Positions 46,485 through 58,219 of a stretch of DNA of 64,000 nucleotides are shown piece after piece (within the stretch, counting starts at the first letter, position 1; each line of letters opens with the position of its first letter). Position numbers and translations under genes: made by a program. Below the pieces are notes generated by a model. That model was given only the letters and a program-made list of their open reading frames with translations. It was not told the DNA's origin and did no database searches. Origin of the DNA: Adenanthera pavonina (taxonomy: Eukaryota > Streptophyta > Magnoliopsida > Fabales > Fabaceae); contig JAIVEN010000011.1 of the NCBI GenBank assembly GCA_026686845.1, positions 20,198,501 through 20,262,500 of the forward strand, read 5' to 3'.

Positions 46485-47309
46485 TGTAATATCTTAAGAA
46501 AGTTAAAATATTTAGAAACATATTGGGAATTTACAAAAATGGGCAGACACTATTTTGCATGAAAAAAGGCAAAGAGGTCATTTTTTCTTGTCAGGCTAAA
46601 AAATAAGAAATTACATTTTTACCCCTAGAGAACACATCCATGTCCCAAAATTATTAACCATTACGTGGAGGAGGAATAGAAATATCTTGGGGAAAATTAC
46701 ACCTAATGACCCAAAAGTTTCAGAAATTGTAATTTAACCTTGAGTTAGGGGTAATTTTATAAATATATAAAATTATTGTCAAAACAAAGCCCTCGATGAG
46801 AGAAGTCCAATGGTATATGGCACTGAGGGTTAATGCTCAAGGATAAAGAAATAATCAGTATCGAGTGACCAAAAGTAACAGTAAACCGATAAAGTAAACT
46901 GTGGGCCCCATGGACAGTTAAAAAGAAACTAGGGCAGGATATGGGCCATACACAGATATCATTTGGTACATGATAATTAAGAAAGTATAAAAATAAAATT
47001 GAAATAGTCCTGTAGCCCAAAAATGCTAATTTACTATAAAAAGCAATTTTATTGGTATAGGTAAAAATTACCCGGTTCAAGATATCTAGACTAGAAAAAA
47101 TTAAACAATTTTGGGACACTCAAAGCTCTCTTGTTCGTGACATTTCAGCTCACTTTTTTGTCCAAGACTTCTCATGGAAGGCTTGCCAAAAACTTGTAAA
47201 GGAAGTTGTTGACTTTCAGTTAAAAGAGATTAAAGTTAATTATACAATTAGTGAGCTAATTAAGCAATTAACCCCTCCTTTCTCTTCATTTCAGATGTGA
47301 GGTCTGAAA

Positions 47310-47412
47310 CAGAAAAACAAAGCAAGAAAACACAAGAAAGAAAGAGAGAAAAGAGAAGAAGAAGAAGAAGAAACTCCAAGAAATCCAAAGCTCAAGTTGT
47401 TGGTAAGTGATT
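47310..47412 (+). promoter_or_regulatory. Purine-rich leader tract with donor-like GGTAAGT
   Basis: A long GA-rich tract is followed by CTCAAGTTGTTGGTAAGTG near 47391-47409. The equivalent segments at 9170-9282 and 53540-53645 keep the same order. Confidence 0.35.
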
Positions 47413-48200
47413 CCTTCTATCCTAGCTTGTGATTTCAAGTAGATAGTGATAGTTGCATGGAGTATATTTCTTCCCCTTCTCAAGATGAATTTCGGCCAAA
47501 CCCTAAATCATGAAAGGAATGAGTTTTGGTTTGCCAAACTTATGAGAAATCATCAACTAGTCAAGAGAACATGATTTCATGGAGTAGTTTGTTGTATTGC
47601 AAAGTAAATCATTTTTTCCTTCTTTTGTCCATGAATTTTGGTCAGACTAGGGTTCCATTTAGGGTTTGAATTTCATAAATTGGACCTCAAAAATGGGTTC
47701 TCCATGGTCCAAAACCTTAAGAACAAGTAATGATTACAAGTTAAAGCCTAAGGATAGTTAATTGGAAAATCAAGGGTTGTATGAGACTTTGCGAGTGAGC
47801 CCTATGAATCAGTGGCTTAAGTAGCTAATTGATGATTTATTTAGGTTTGAGGAAGCCTAAGGAAACTTATGGAAGTGGTAGAAAGAGGTGGAACCAAAGG
47901 AAAAGCCAAGAGGATTTACAAAGGTACCAATTTACATATTCTTGCCTTATATTGTCATGTGATTTTCAATAAATTTGATGACTTGCCTATTGTTTGATAT
48001 GATCATTTGTGATGCTTTGAGAATGTTGGTTGAGTTAATTAAGGGGCTTTGAGACCCCAAGATGTCTAAAATATAAAACAAAACTCTACCAAAATTTTTA
48101 TAAAATATCATGGCATAAATGTTTAAAAGTATTCACTTGATGTTTTATGATGATTATATCCTTAATGTGATAATATGATTGCATGAATAGTAATTGCTAC

Positions 48201-48219
48201 TGAGATTCTTTGAATCTCA
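48201..48219. repeat. Conserved 19 bp palindrome of gypsy LTR
   Basis: TGAGATTCTTTGAATCTCA, identical to 10075-10093. Confidence 0.9.
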
Positions 48220-48564
48220 CGCCCCCCTTCCATGACTAACCATGCTAGGGAGAACCAATGCAAAAGAGCTAAGGAAGGAGCAAAAGGCATGAAGAAGAAA
48301 ATGATGAAATATTGATGTGCAAGTTGTCATGTTATGATATGAATTGTTATTTGAGCCTTGTTTTATATGAAGTTGTAAAATAGTGAATATTATGTTAATG
48401 TTGTAGAAAATGTATGATAATTTCCAGTTCTAGATGTTGGAATATGAAGTTATATTCTACCAAGTTACATGCCAAAATGAGTTCATTTGCATGGGTTTTG
48501 GCAAGTAATTTGCAATATAGATTGAAACAGGGCATTTTCCAGATGGGTCTGCTTAGCTCATCCT

Positions 48565-49160
48565 TTTCTATATTTAATGTGAGGTTAGGTTTCTGGAATT
48601 TTTAAGCCAGATAGATGACATGTCAAGCTTTAAAATGACACCCAATTCACACTATTTGGAGTTATATACAATTAATGGTGATTTTTCAAATTTAAGGTTT
48701 AGAACAGGGTAGGAATGGGAAAACTAAAAATTGAAAGTCAGGTATTGGAAAATTTAAAAGATAATATAAAATCATACATAGCTCTAAAAATTCAGTGGTT
48801 TAAATGTATAGAAAGGTATATGTTTTAAGTTTCATATGCCATTGATTTGGAGGTACATCCTTGTTCTATATTTAATGTGAGGTTAGGTATCTAGAATTTT
48901 TAAGCCAGATAGAGGACATGTCAAGCTTTAAAATGACACCCAATTCACACTATTTGGAGTTATATACAATTAATGGTGATTTTTCAAATTTAAGGTTCAG
49001 AACAGAGCAGGAATGGGAAAACTGAAAATTGAAAGTTAGGTATTGGAAAATTCAAAAGATAATATAAAATCATACATAGCTCTAAAAATTCAGTGGTTTA
49101 ACTGTATAGAAAGGTATATGTTTTAAGTTTCATATGCCATTGATTTGGAGGTAAATGGAG
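48565..49160 (+). repeat. 298 bp tandem duplication in gypsy 5' LTR
   Basis: GAGGTTAGGT recurs at 48581 and 48879, and the roughly 298 bp units match closely, from CATCCTT...CTATATTTAATG to GATTTGGAGGTA. The single-copy counterpart is split at 54960 by the solo Sirevirus LTR and resumes at 56626. Confidence 0.9.
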
Positions 49161-49678
49161 CTATATAATAGAAGATATGGAGTTTTTCCCAAAATTGTTC
49201 CAGTAAAATTCGAATTCTGACCCTTCGTGATTTAAGTTATGCCCTATGTAAGTAGACATGCAGAGCTTTGGAATTACATAGAGTATGCTTAATTTGGAAC
49301 ATAATAGAATGAAATATAATTTTTCAAAGTTGAGGTCACAAAACTAGAAGATAGAAAAATGACCAAATGAACAGTAAATGTCCACGAAATTACTGTACAA
49401 ATTGGCCTAATGAAGTTATTGTTTCATATTTTTCCCATGTATATCTAAATTTAGGATAATTTTAGAGACTTGAATCACATCAAGATGATTTTTCTAGATT
49501 TAGTTATGAATTTTCAAAGTTTATCGGGTAAAATGGAGTTTGCCAAAGGAATAGTACCTCGAATTTTGAAAAATTCTATTTTTATTATGTTATGATTCTA
49601 TTTTCTAAATTATGATGAAAGACATCTAATATGATCTAATACATGGGAAATGGGCCCCAATATAAGTTATTATACTTT

Positions 49679-49691
49679 TGGTAACAGAGCC
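49679..49691 (+). promoter_or_regulatory. Primer-binding site of gag-only gypsy element
   Basis: TGGTAACAGAGCC lies four bases after the LTR end and matches the initiator tRNA-Met complement with one change. Confidence 0.85.
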
Positions 49692-49839
49692 GAATGTTTA
49701 GGCTCTTAGAGCATTATATTGGTTTAGAAAAAGGAATATATTAAATATTAATATTCCTTTGGATCAGCTTATTGATAAGGATTGCTATTATGTATTGAGA
49801 TAGATAAGATATTTTTCTCAAACAATAGCCGGGGTCCTG

Positions 49840-50600
49840 ACCATAAGAAATGGGTGATCCCTAAGCCAAAGATGAAAGAAAATGACGAAAGCTCAAACAA
49901 GTTTTAGCTCTTCCTACTCAAGTCCAAAAATCAGGAATGGTAGCTGCAGAAGGTAAGGACTATAAGGCTGGGATTTTACTAGATCTAGATAACCCTAGTT
50001 ATGATGGTCCAATTAATACAAAAGATAAGGTATATCAGAGTGTTCAAAAGTGTTTCAAGAAAAGTAAGGCATATCTTGAAGGGCCTAAGCATATGCTATA
50101 TTTCCTATGTGAAGTTGCTAAGGTCAAGGGCTTTCTAGCAGGTAAAGGGGTACATTATCCGGAGCCATGATGGACCGATACATTAGTCAATGAAATCCCT
50201 AATGATTTCTTCTGGACTTGTATTAAAGCTAAACTAGACAGTGTATAGTTCAACAGTCTACAAGAATATGTTGTAGCCTATTGCATACAAAGGGATATTA
50301 GGTTAAATAATCAACTAATAGGAGCTAATGATCAAGTACTAGCTCCAAAAGACTTTAGCTCTATACTCCTATTTGCTAATGCCGCACAAAGTTAGACTCT
50401 GAAAAAGAAGAAATGCTAGAAAAATTTAAAGATTGTATTAAAGAGCTGGCATATTTGGAGGCAATTTGACTGGAACAAGAGGATCCTATTATAGACATAG
50501 AAAAAGAAGATTCCGAGGAGAATATGGAAGAGAATCTAGAAGTGAATTTCAATGAAGCTTTTATTGGAGGTGAAAGTAGCTCTTGTCCCTCGGAATGAAA
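49840..50600 (+). pseudogene. Unassigned ORF upstream of gag in gypsy element
   Basis: The open frame 49937-50170 (77 residues) is followed, after a TGA that replaces an expected tryptophan-like position, by the same frame with few stops to about 50600. The product is acidic to neutral, with a helical, Lys-rich segment (VYQSVQKCFKKSKAY), a GKGVHYPEP block, and an acidic Glu-rich end near 50500-50560. I do not recognise it. The position, between primer-binding site and gag, recalls the extra ORF1 of Ogre/Tat gypsy elements, but those use a different primer tRNA, and I see no sequence link. It could also be a captured host sequence. Confidence 0.4.
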
Positions 50601-50859
50601 TGATGAAAGAGATCATGTGTAAGTATGTATAAATGTATGAAAGTAAAGGACAATGATGACTGCAAATTTTGAGTGTATCATAAGCAGTCACAAGTAGAAA
50701 GTATAATGAAATGATAATGTAATAAGATCATAAGGACTTATGTACAAAGTTTACTTATGTAAAGGTACTATGTTTATAGATGTTATCTGAGTAGCAGGGT
50801 CATACGTTGTGAATTAATTATTATAAAAATAGAATGAAAATAAATTAAATGGTTTGCAT

Positions 50860-51720
50860 CAGGAGACGAATAAGAGTAGAGACTCCTGAACAAGGAAGGA
50901 CACCACAGGGTGATCCTTTGCAGATTATTATGAATAGATGAGATTAGTAGTAAAGGATTGTTGAAAAGTTATACCGAACCTTAGACACTTAAAGACAGCC
51001 TCAGGAAATTAGAGTTGGAATTTCATTTTTGAGGCAATATCAGTAGTAGTTACCATAAGCTGTACCCATAAACCAAGTAGTGGAGACAAGAATTGATCAT
51101 GCTAAATCACATCATGTAATAGTTCAGTTTTGACGATAATGTCCTCCCTCATTTTAAGGTTTGAAGTACAAATGATTAAGGATTGGATATTGAGTTTAGG
51201 AAAGATTTTCAGATTAATGTGATATTCCTCTGAAATGAAAACCCTATAGGCTATCTATTTATGCATTTAAGAAAAAGATAGATAGATGGTGGATTAATAC
51301 TGAGTTGATCCTACAAGCTCGGAACATACCCTTGATGCAGAAATTATTTTGTAATCTTTCATGACAAATATTTTTTCAGTCAGTTAGAGATGAGAAAGAA
51401 GATGAGATCATTATGTTCCGACAAGTGATGGATTAGTCAGTAAGTAAGTACAAAGCCACCTTCATACAGTTAGTGCAGAACTCCATCTAGTTATAATAGT
51501 ATGATGACTAGAGGTGGAAGACAAAAAAGCTAAGAAGAGGAATAAAGCCAGTCATCAGGAAAAGGAAGGCCTAATATGAAGTAGCCAATTGAGTATGCTA
51601 GTAGAGGTAGCAGAATTATGGGAAATAGTTTGAATAATCAAAGTTTTATGTCTGCTACCCAGCAAATGTTAGAGAAGTTGTTGCTGACAAAAGTGAGAAA
51701 AACAGAAAGAGAACAAAGTT
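50860..51720 (+). pseudogene. Gypsy gag remnant
   Basis: From about 50880 the plus strand reads RVETPEQGRTPQGDPLQ, then near 51280-51330 RWWINTELILQARNIPLMQKL, with one frame interruption, then SVRDEKEDEIIMFRQ near 51380. These are conserved blocks of plant Del/Tekay-type Ty3/gypsy gag (ADRWW...TELTLQ and SVRxxKExEF). Stops and shifts occur throughout. No zinc knuckle is seen at the end. Confidence 0.75.
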
Positions 51721-52484
51721 ACAAAGTAATAGTAACAAGAAAGAAAAATACTCATTTCGATGATTATTTTTCCCTACAGATATAACGTATTATTTTATGA
51801 AAATCCTTTTTGGCCTAAGAATATTATAATGGCGTAAGGGATTAGTCTTAAGGATAGTTAATTGTAGTTGCTGGATTAGTTAAGGATGTTTTACATATTA
51901 TTTTTTTTTACCTTAGGTCTCGAATCCTTTTAGAATTAGATTGCAGTTAGATCCTATCAGTAAAAAGATAATGTAGGATCACAGAGGATCCTAGTAGGGC
52001 TTAGAGATCGCAGTAGATCTCATGGTCGCAGTAGACCAATAACGATGTTGCAATAGACCTCCACAAAGAATGAGATAATGAGCCCAACAGTACTGATAGT
52101 TCTCTAAAAGAGGACAGATGACCTAGGATGATTTTAGAAACATATGAAGCCTTATTAATCAGCAGCTAGTATGAATGTTACCTAAGGCTTTTCTCGAATA
52201 CCGAGCCACTAACTAGAAAGTAGCAAAGAAATGTGATGGTGGGTGATGACAACGAATATGAAAGTAAGTACATCACCTATAAATAAGTTTAGTGGCAAGA
52301 TGTTTTCAGTAATAAATGAAAAAGGCCAGTAACGTATGAATGATAGAAATAAAGAAAAGCAATTATAAAAAGAATCAGTGCGAATAAACTAATGTATAAA
52401 GGAAGATAAGTTAGAAGAAGAAGTAGTCATGAGAAAAGAAATAAGAAGACTAATGTATAATCAAGAAAAGAGGTTAATTAGCCC
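51721..52484 (+). other. Internal gypsy region without recognisable pol
   Basis: This stretch should hold protease and reverse transcriptase in a complete gypsy element, but none of the usual motifs appears. Near 52000-52050 there are short repeats of the form CGCAGTAGA. I see no gene. Confidence 0.45.
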
Positions 52485-52715
52485 ATGAACTGTGATAATT
52501 CCAATGAGTTCAGGCTAGATGAATTCTTTAATGAGGACGGTAGTTTCTTCCAAATAAACCAAGGACTCCAAACCCAAATAAATGTTAGAAGTATCTATGA
52601 TAAATGTCATGTGGGATTTAGAGGATTTGTTTCAGCTTTGCATTCCCTAAGTATTAGATTGGAAGTAAAGAAATTTCTAGAAGGGCATCATGACCATAAG
52701 CTCCCTGGGAATTAA
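52485..52715 (+). pseudogene. Unassigned short frame before 3' LTR of gypsy element
   Basis: A 76-residue frame starting at an ATG, with mixed charged and hydrophobic residues (EFRLDEFFNEDGSFFQ) that look more protein-like than the background. No family recognised. It may be a remnant of a longer frame. Confidence 0.25.
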
Positions 52716-54575
52716 TGGGGTGAGCAAGTACTTGATGCCATAAGTGGATTACAAGCTCTAGAATGGTATCAAGAATTGTTTGGAATAAAGTATACCATAT
52801 TTTGGGAAATTGTCTCATTGTCTATATGTTATAGGTAGTATGTTATTTTAGAAAGAAGAAGTTGAAGTGTAAGAAGTAGAAGTTGAAGTGTAAGAAGTCT
52901 GGGAAAGGAACAGAAATGCCCTGAAAAAAATTACACCTAATGACCCGAAAGTTTTAGAAATTATAATTTAACCCTGGGTCTGGGGTAATTTTGTAAATAT
53001 ATAAAATTACTATCAAAACGAAGCCCTCGACGAGAGAAGTCCAATGGTATATGGCACTGAGAGTTAATGTTCAAGAATAAAGAAATAATTAGTGCCAAGT
53101 CTCTAAAAGTAACAGTAAATTGATAAAGTAAACTGTACAGTTAAAATGAAATCAGGATAGGATATGGGCCATACACAGATATCATTTGGGACAGGATAAT
53201 TAAGAAAATATAAAAATAAAATTGAAATAGTCCTGTAATCCAAAAATGCTAATTTACTATAAAAAGAAATTTTATTGGTACAATTTAAAATTACCCGATT
53301 TAAGATATATCTGGATTAGGAAAAATTGAGCAGTATTTTGAAAATTTTTCCTCTCTCATAGGCGTCTGAATAGCTCACTTTTTTGGCCAAAACTTCTCAA
53401 AGAAGGCTTGGATTTTTTTGGCCCAACTACTTGTTGAAGAAGGCTTGACTTTTGGCTAATGAAGGTGAGTAATTAGTGAATGATTAGGCCATTTAATCCC
53501 TCTCTTTCCTACCTATTATGAACGACACATTCAGTAGAAAACAAAGAAAGAAAACACAAGAAAGAAAGAGAGAAAAAAGAGAAGGAAGAAGAGAAAGCTT
53601 GAAGAGAAGTTGAAGCTTGAAGTTTAAAAATCAAGGTAAGTGTGTCATTCCTTCAACCTAGTTTCTTAAGTTGCATGATGTGGTTTCATGGAGTCTTCTC
53701 CTTCCTCTCCTTATGCTAAGATTTTGGCCAAACCCTAGCAGAAGCAAGGAATGAATTTTTATGCAATCAACTTAGGAGAAACACCAAACTAACAACCTAG
53801 AACAAGATTGTGGAAGTAGTTGAATGATTTTCAAAACAACTCATTTTCTCTTATTTTCCTGCTAATTTCAGTCTGAATAGAGCATCACTATAGAATTGGA
53901 ATTTCATGTTTTTTATGCCAAAAATGAGTTCCTCATGGTAGAAAACCTTAGGAATAAGTATTGATTTCAAGTAAAAGCTTAAGATTTAGAAAGTGAAAAG
54001 TTAGGGTTTAATTCAGAATGAACAGTAACCATAGCTACAGATGGAACTTGGTAATTTTGAGGCCATATTTGAATTCCTCATAAAAAAGTACATGGAATAG
54101 AGGTATAATTCATCATTTTTGAGCTAGGAAAGATTTTTTGGTGAATTTTTGAAGAATTAGGGTTTCATACACTTTTTGAAGAAAGTCATGGAACCATTAG
54201 CTTAAGTCATTGTTTGATGATGCATTAGGACTTGAATAAGCCCAAGGAAGCTAGTGGGAGAATTGGTATCAAGTGGAGGAGTAAGAGAAAGCATGGAGGT
54301 AGCAATTTACCTATTCTTGCCTTATATTGTCATGTGATTTTCAATGAATTCGATGACTTGCCTATTGTTTGATATGATCATTTGTGGTGCTTTGAGAATA
54401 TTGGCTGAGTTAATTGAGGGGTTTTGAGATGCCAGGATGTCCAGAATACAAAATGAAACTCTGTCAAAATTTTTACAAAATATTATGGCATAAATGTTTA
54501 AAAGTATTCACTTGATGTTTTATGATGATTATATGCTTAATGTGATAATATAATTTCATGAATGGTGATTACTAC

Positions 54576-54594
54576 TGAGATTCTTTGAATCTCA
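54576..54594. repeat. Conserved 19 bp palindrome of gypsy LTR
   Basis: TGAGATTCTTTGAATCTCA, identical to 10075-10093 and 48201-48219. Confidence 0.9.
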
Positions 54595-54954
54595 CCCCCT
54601 TCAATGACTAACCATGCTAGGGAGAACCAATGCAAAAGAGTTAAGGAAGGAGCAAAAGGCATGAAGAAGAAAATGATGAGTTGTTGATGTGCAAGTTATC
54701 ATGTTATAATATGAATTGTTATTTGTGCCTTGTTTTTTATGAAGTTGTAAAATAGTGGATATCATGTTAATGTTGTAGAAAATGTATAAAAATTTGCAGT
54801 TCTGGATGTTGGAATATGAAGTTATATTCTACCAAGTTACATGCCCAAATGAGTTCATTTGCATAGGTTTTGGCAAGTAACTTGCAATATAGATTGAAAC
54901 AAGGCATTTTCCATATGGGTCTGCTTAGCTCATCCTTGTTCTATACTTAATGTG

Positions 54955-54959
54955 AGGTT
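54955..54959. repeat. Left TSD of solo Sirevirus LTR (AGGTT)
   Basis: AGGTT is repeated exactly at 56621-56625. In the undisrupted paralogue at 48581 it occurs once within GAGGTTAGG. Confidence 0.95.
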
Positions 54960-56620
54960 TGTTGAATCAAGAAGTTTTGATGATTCCAAATCAACCTTCA
55001 AGAGCTTGGAATAAAGATATTAAATGTGCCCAAAAGGTTTCAAGTGAAGAAATTCTGGATAAATCTGTGCAAAGTTTGATGTAAGATGTTTAGTAATGTT
55101 TTATTTGAGTAAAAGACTTTGATTTGGTGGAAGGATGTTTTAAAACCTTGATTCTATATTAAATCATGGAATATTTGAAAAACACCCACCAACAGACAAA
55201 GTTTGAAAGGTTAATACTGATCTGTCATCTTGGAAATTCGAACTTTGACTTTGGAAATTCGAATTTCGTATTGAAACTAAACAAGTCTGAAGAGAAGCCT
55301 CTCTGACAGACGAATTTTGACTTGATGAAATTCAAATTTTGATAAGTGTCTAAAAGAAGCTTTCATTAACAGATGAATTTTGGTTTTTGAAAATTCAAAT
55401 TTCAGACAAAATGAAACTTATGAAAACTAAAGAAATTCGTCTGAAATTATGTCAAAGTTCATCTGAAACCAAGTTTAGAATGGATTTCAAAATTGCTCAC
55501 TGACAGATGAACTTTGAACATGAAAATTCGAATTTCAGAAACTAAGCTTGTGAGTCTGTTAGAATAATATGTTGACATACGAATGACAGTATTTATAAAT
55601 TCAAATTTTGAAGTTAGTCTGAAAAGTTGTCTCTCTGACAGACGAACTTTGACATTTGAAAATTCGAACTTTGAATTATACGAGCTACTGTGACTTATGA
55701 ACCAGCTACAGATAGACGAATTTTGGGGTTCCAAAATTCAAATTTTGAAGGCACTGTAGCAAATTGAAAATACTGTTCACACTTAACAGAAAAACTTTCA
55801 ACATGAAAATTCGTATGTTACAACAAAGAAACATTTTTCAAGTATCAAAATTTGAATTTCACTTCATGACAGATGAACTTCGGGCTTCCAACGTTGAAGC
55901 TGTTAACCTTCGATTTCTGTGAAATTCGTCTGTTGACCAATTGAAATTCGAATTTCAGTATGTCAGAAGCATTAAATGCGGTTGGTTAACGAATAGTTTT
56001 TCAGAGTAACCGTTGGATAACTTCTCCAACGGATAGATTTTGTCTCTAACGTATAGTTGAGACCTAAATCTATAAATACAACATCATTTGAAGTTGTGGA
56101 TAACAATTTTAACATTGTATATACTGAAACTCTGCCAAATCAATTACTCAAAGTCTGTTACTCTCTCACTTCAATATTTTGTACTTCAACTTTCATATTC
56201 ACTCTATTTAAGAGAATTTAATTCTTGTAATCAATCTTATCTTCATCTGGAAGATAGATTTTCTTGTGAGGGGATATCACAAGGGATTGGGGAGCACTTT
56301 GTAAGAGTGCATAGAGTGATTGAGTGAAGCTCTAAAACAGAGCAACATCTTTGTACTGAGGTATTTGCAAGAAGCTCACGGAATTCTTGCAGTATAGTGG
56401 AAAATCTCAAGTGGTGACTTGGGGACTGGACGTAGGTCAAGTGGAGAGACCAAACCAGGATAAATTTCTGAGTCTTCTTCTCTTTATTCCCACCTTTACA
56501 GTTATTTGTTTATACTCTGTTTTACCATCATATATTGCTTTCTTCACCTTCTTGATATTTTGCAGAAAATTTTTAATCTTCCCAATTCATCCCTCTCTTA
56601 GGAAGCCAGCTAATCTAACA
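54960..56620 (+). mobile_element. Solo Sirevirus LTR
   Basis: The 1661 bp LTR starts TGTTGAATCAAGAAG and ends CTAATCTAACA, with a perfect AGGTT TSD and no internal region. It is very like the LTRs of Sirevirus 1 (in opposite orientation): CAAGGGATTGGGGAGCAC, the CTTGGGGACTGGACGTAGG block and the GGATAAATTTCTGAGT block are shared. The TTCGAA array is at about 55240-55960. Short frames within it (55459-55734, 56088-56327, 56387-56644) are not genes. Confidence 0.95.
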
Positions 56621-56625
56621 AGGTT
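56621..56625. repeat. Right TSD of solo Sirevirus LTR (AGGTT)
   Basis: An exact repeat of 54955-54959. Confidence 0.95.
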
Positions 56626-57454
56626 AGGTTTCTGGAATTTTTAAGCAAAATAGAGGACATGTCAAGCTTTAAAATGACACCCAATTCACACTATTTTGAG
56701 TTGTATACAATTAATGGTGATTTTTCAAATTTAAGGTTCAGAATAGGCAGGAATGGGAAAATTGAAAACTGAAAGTTAGGTACTAGAAAATTTAAAGGAT
56801 AATATAAAGTTGTACATAGCTCCAAAAATTTAGTGGTTTAAATGAATAGAAAGGTATATGTTTTAGTTTCATATGCCACTGATTTGGAGGTAAATAGAGC
56901 TATATAATAGAAGATATGGAGTTTTTACTAAAATTGTTCTAGTAAAATTTGAATTTTAACCCTTCATGATTTAAGTTAAAGTTATGCCCTGTGTAAGTCA
57001 AAAAAATGTATAAGAAAAATATATCTATATGTAGACATATAGATATTTAAAATGACATATAGTATGTATAATTTGGAACATAATAGAAAGAAATATGATT
57101 TTTTAAAATTGAGGTCAAAAAATTGGAAGATAGAAAAATGACCAAATGAACAGTAAAAGTCCATGAAATTACTATTGAAATTGGCCTAATGAAGTTACTG
57201 TTTCATATTTTTTCCATGTATATTTGAATTTAAGATAATTTTAGAGACTTGAATCATCTCAAGATGAATTTTCTAGATTTAGCTATGAATTTTCAAATTT
57301 CATTGGGTAAAATGGAGTTTGCCAAATGAACAGTAACCCAAATTTTGAAAAATTCTGTTTTTATTATATTATGATTCTAGTTTCTAAATCATGATGAAAG
57401 ACATCTAATATGATCTAATACATGGGAAAATGGGCCCTAATATAAGGTGTTACA

Positions 57455-58219
57455 AATATAACTACTGGAATTTTTTGAATCTCATCCCTCTCCAAATGTC
57501 TAACTATTTTAGTTCCAAGTCATGGGAAGATTCCAAGAGGAGAAAGGAAAGGAGAAGCAAGTTATTGATTAAGATGAATTTGCTATCTTTGATCATATGC
57601 TTGGAGTATTTATGCAAATTAATGTGCATGGTTTTGGGGCTGTACCTTCATGTGATAATGTCACTTTAGACCCAATATGATGCAATATGTAAGGTCATGA
57701 AAAGTTATGGTCATATGTGTACATATTAGTATGTATTTTGTAAAGTTAGAGAATGTAAATGACCTTGGAAACAACTATTGAAAAATACATGTACTGTATA
57801 GACCTTTTATGTTTAATATATGAATGTTTGGTATCCTTGAAAACTAAACAGAAAGAACTTTACATTGACATAAAGATCACTCAATTTGGAGCTGTGTATG
57901 ATTTATTGTGATTTTTCAAATTTGTGGTCAGTTTCAGGGATTTTTGGAAAATGACCATTACTACAGTAATTTTTGGATGAATTTACTACATGATTTGGCC
58001 TAATAAATGCTCACTTATTTTTTTCATGTAAAGAATCTTTCTTGCTATTCTTAGAGATTTGAATTACTTGAAGATGATTTTTGTAGAATTAGTTATGAAT
58101 TTTTAAAATTCGTCGGACATAATGATAAAGGTAATGTGAACAGTACCATATTATTTTGAAAATTTTGTTTTTGATTTAAACTAGAAATTTCTCCCATGTA
58201 CGATATGCATGGGGATGTT
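57455..58219 (+). repeat. Gypsy LTR fragment, right part
   Basis: Directly after the gypsy element ends, sequence resumes in the middle of another gypsy LTR: a decayed palindrome block (GAATTTTTTGAATCTCATCCC near 57470), the CAAGAGGAGAAAGGAAAGGAG block as at 10140-10165, and the terminal TAGTTATGAATTTTTAAAATT and CATGTACGATATGCAT segments, ending GGGATGTT near 58219. It may be the remainder of the LTR begun at 37318-38924, with about 250 bp missing in between. Confidence 0.55.

Larger units (their letters stand above)
46485..49674 (+). repeat. 5' LTR of gag-only gypsy element, with internal tandem duplication
   Basis: The 3190 bp LTR starts TGTAATATC and ends TTATTATA, directly before the primer-binding site. 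It shares ordered blocks with the solo LTR at 8303 and the 3' copy. Two tandem units of 298 bp lie at about 48565-49160; the 3' LTR has only one. Confidence 0.85.
46485..57454 (+). mobile_element. Gag-bearing, pol-less Del/Tekay-like gypsy element
   Basis: A 5' LTR (46485-49674), a primer-binding site (49679-49691) and a 3' LTR copy (about 52880-57454, itself carrying a solo Sirevirus LTR) frame about 3.2 kb of internal DNA. The internal part has an unassigned upstream ORF, a decayed gypsy gag, and one more unassigned frame. No protease, reverse transcriptase, RNase H or integrase motif is visible in any frame. It therefore looks non-autonomous, like other gag-only gypsy derivatives. The 3' LTR lacks about 190 bp at its start. 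Left flank CAATT and right flank AATAT do not match, so at least one border is rearranged. Confidence 0.75.
52880..57454 (+). repeat. 3' LTR of gag-only gypsy element (5'-truncated, with insertion)
   Basis: The copy matches the 5' LTR from about 190 bp inside its start (GGAACAGAAATGCCCTG...ATTACACCTAATGACCC) to the end GGTGTTACA at 57454. It contains the palindrome at 54576-54594. It is interrupted at 54960-56620 by a solo Sirevirus LTR. Confidence 0.85.

Noticed and set aside
51721..52484. A decayed gypsy pol in the gag-only element
   Set aside because: No Asp-Ser/Thr-Gly protease, YxDD, RNase H or HHCC/DDE integrase motif could be found in any plus frame.
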